Shown piece after piece: positions 63,900-64,000 of a DNA stretch of 64,000 nt. The notes beneath the pieces are model-generated. The model was not told the DNA's origin. It searched no databases and saw only the letters and a list, made by a program, of their open reading frames with translations. Numbering within the stretch: position 1 is the stretch's first letter; each line of letters starts with the position of its first letter. Made by a program: the position numbers and the translations under genes. Origin of the DNA: Siphonodentalium dalli (Eukaryota; Mollusca; Scaphopoda; Gadilida; Siphonodentaliidae); contig CP136061.1 of the NCBI GenBank assembly GCA_032622095.1, positions 231,196,944-231,260,943 on the forward strand, given 5' to 3'.

Positions 63900-64000
63900 A
63901 TATACATCCGTACTATGTACAGATGTACAGACATACTTCAGCACACTAACAGTAAGGCGTTATTCATAACTTGAACTCAGAGATTGATGCTCAGAACCAT

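Noticed and set aside
62329-64000. PWP1 exon 13
   Set aside because: No segment encoding the expected next WD repeat follows an acceptor in this stretch; most of it is a LINE tail and a hAT-like element.

Overview
The window is eukaryotic nuclear DNA: AT-rich, short exons bounded by GT..AG introns, and dense with transposons. The repeat style (long families of degenerate intronic tandem repeats, CR1/Jockey-type LINE 3' ends, palindromic MITEs) suggests a marine invertebrate, most likely a mollusc. That taxonomic call is an inference.

The main host gene is PWP1 (periodic tryptophan protein 1, a nucleolar WD40 protein of 60S ribosome biogenesis) on the + strand. Twelve exons can be placed between 18594 and 62328. 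All their splice phases agree and together they encode the first 381 residues; the gene runs off the right edge. The region is large because of transposons: about 89% of the 13.9-kb intron 1 is accounted for by a 4.75-kb MULE, a 2.1-kb hAT element, two adjacent long-TIR elements (2.0 and 3.4 kb) and a hairpin MITE. A second possible host gene is a two-exon minus-strand gene of unknown function (CDS 4260-4748).

Layout. 1-4.1 kb: degenerate repeats, a 1.2-kb segment with an inverted copy at 33.5-34.7 kb, and a 122-bp tandem array. 4.1-5.6 kb: the putative small minus-strand gene. 6.9-13.7 kb: a decayed non-LTR retrotransposon (+ strand) split by a 5'-truncated minus-strand LINE with 42-bp target duplications, then loose LINE 3' ends. 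16.3-17.7 kb: a third, truncated LINE. 18.6-62.3 kb: PWP1 and its transposon-filled introns, including two full-length, almost identical pogo transposons with intact 454-aa transposases (introns 7 and 10), three palindromic TTAA-flanked MITEs of one family plus a relative, about seven copies of a ~425-bp hairpin MITE, a TAA-flanked Harbinger-like element, and an antisense ORF in intron 5. 62.6-64 kb: a LINE 3' tail and a complete 973-bp hAT-like element with a partial inverted copy in intron 4.

The most unusual signal is in PWP1 itself. Immediately upstream of exon 7 and of exon 12 there are short tandem arrays whose unit is a copy of that exon's own 3' splice site plus the start of the exon. 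They form ladders of decoy acceptors, some intact and some mutated, and the frames I read from them hit stop codons. In the exon 12 array one unit is interrupted by a small hAT-like element with an 8-bp duplication, so that unit is older than the insertion.
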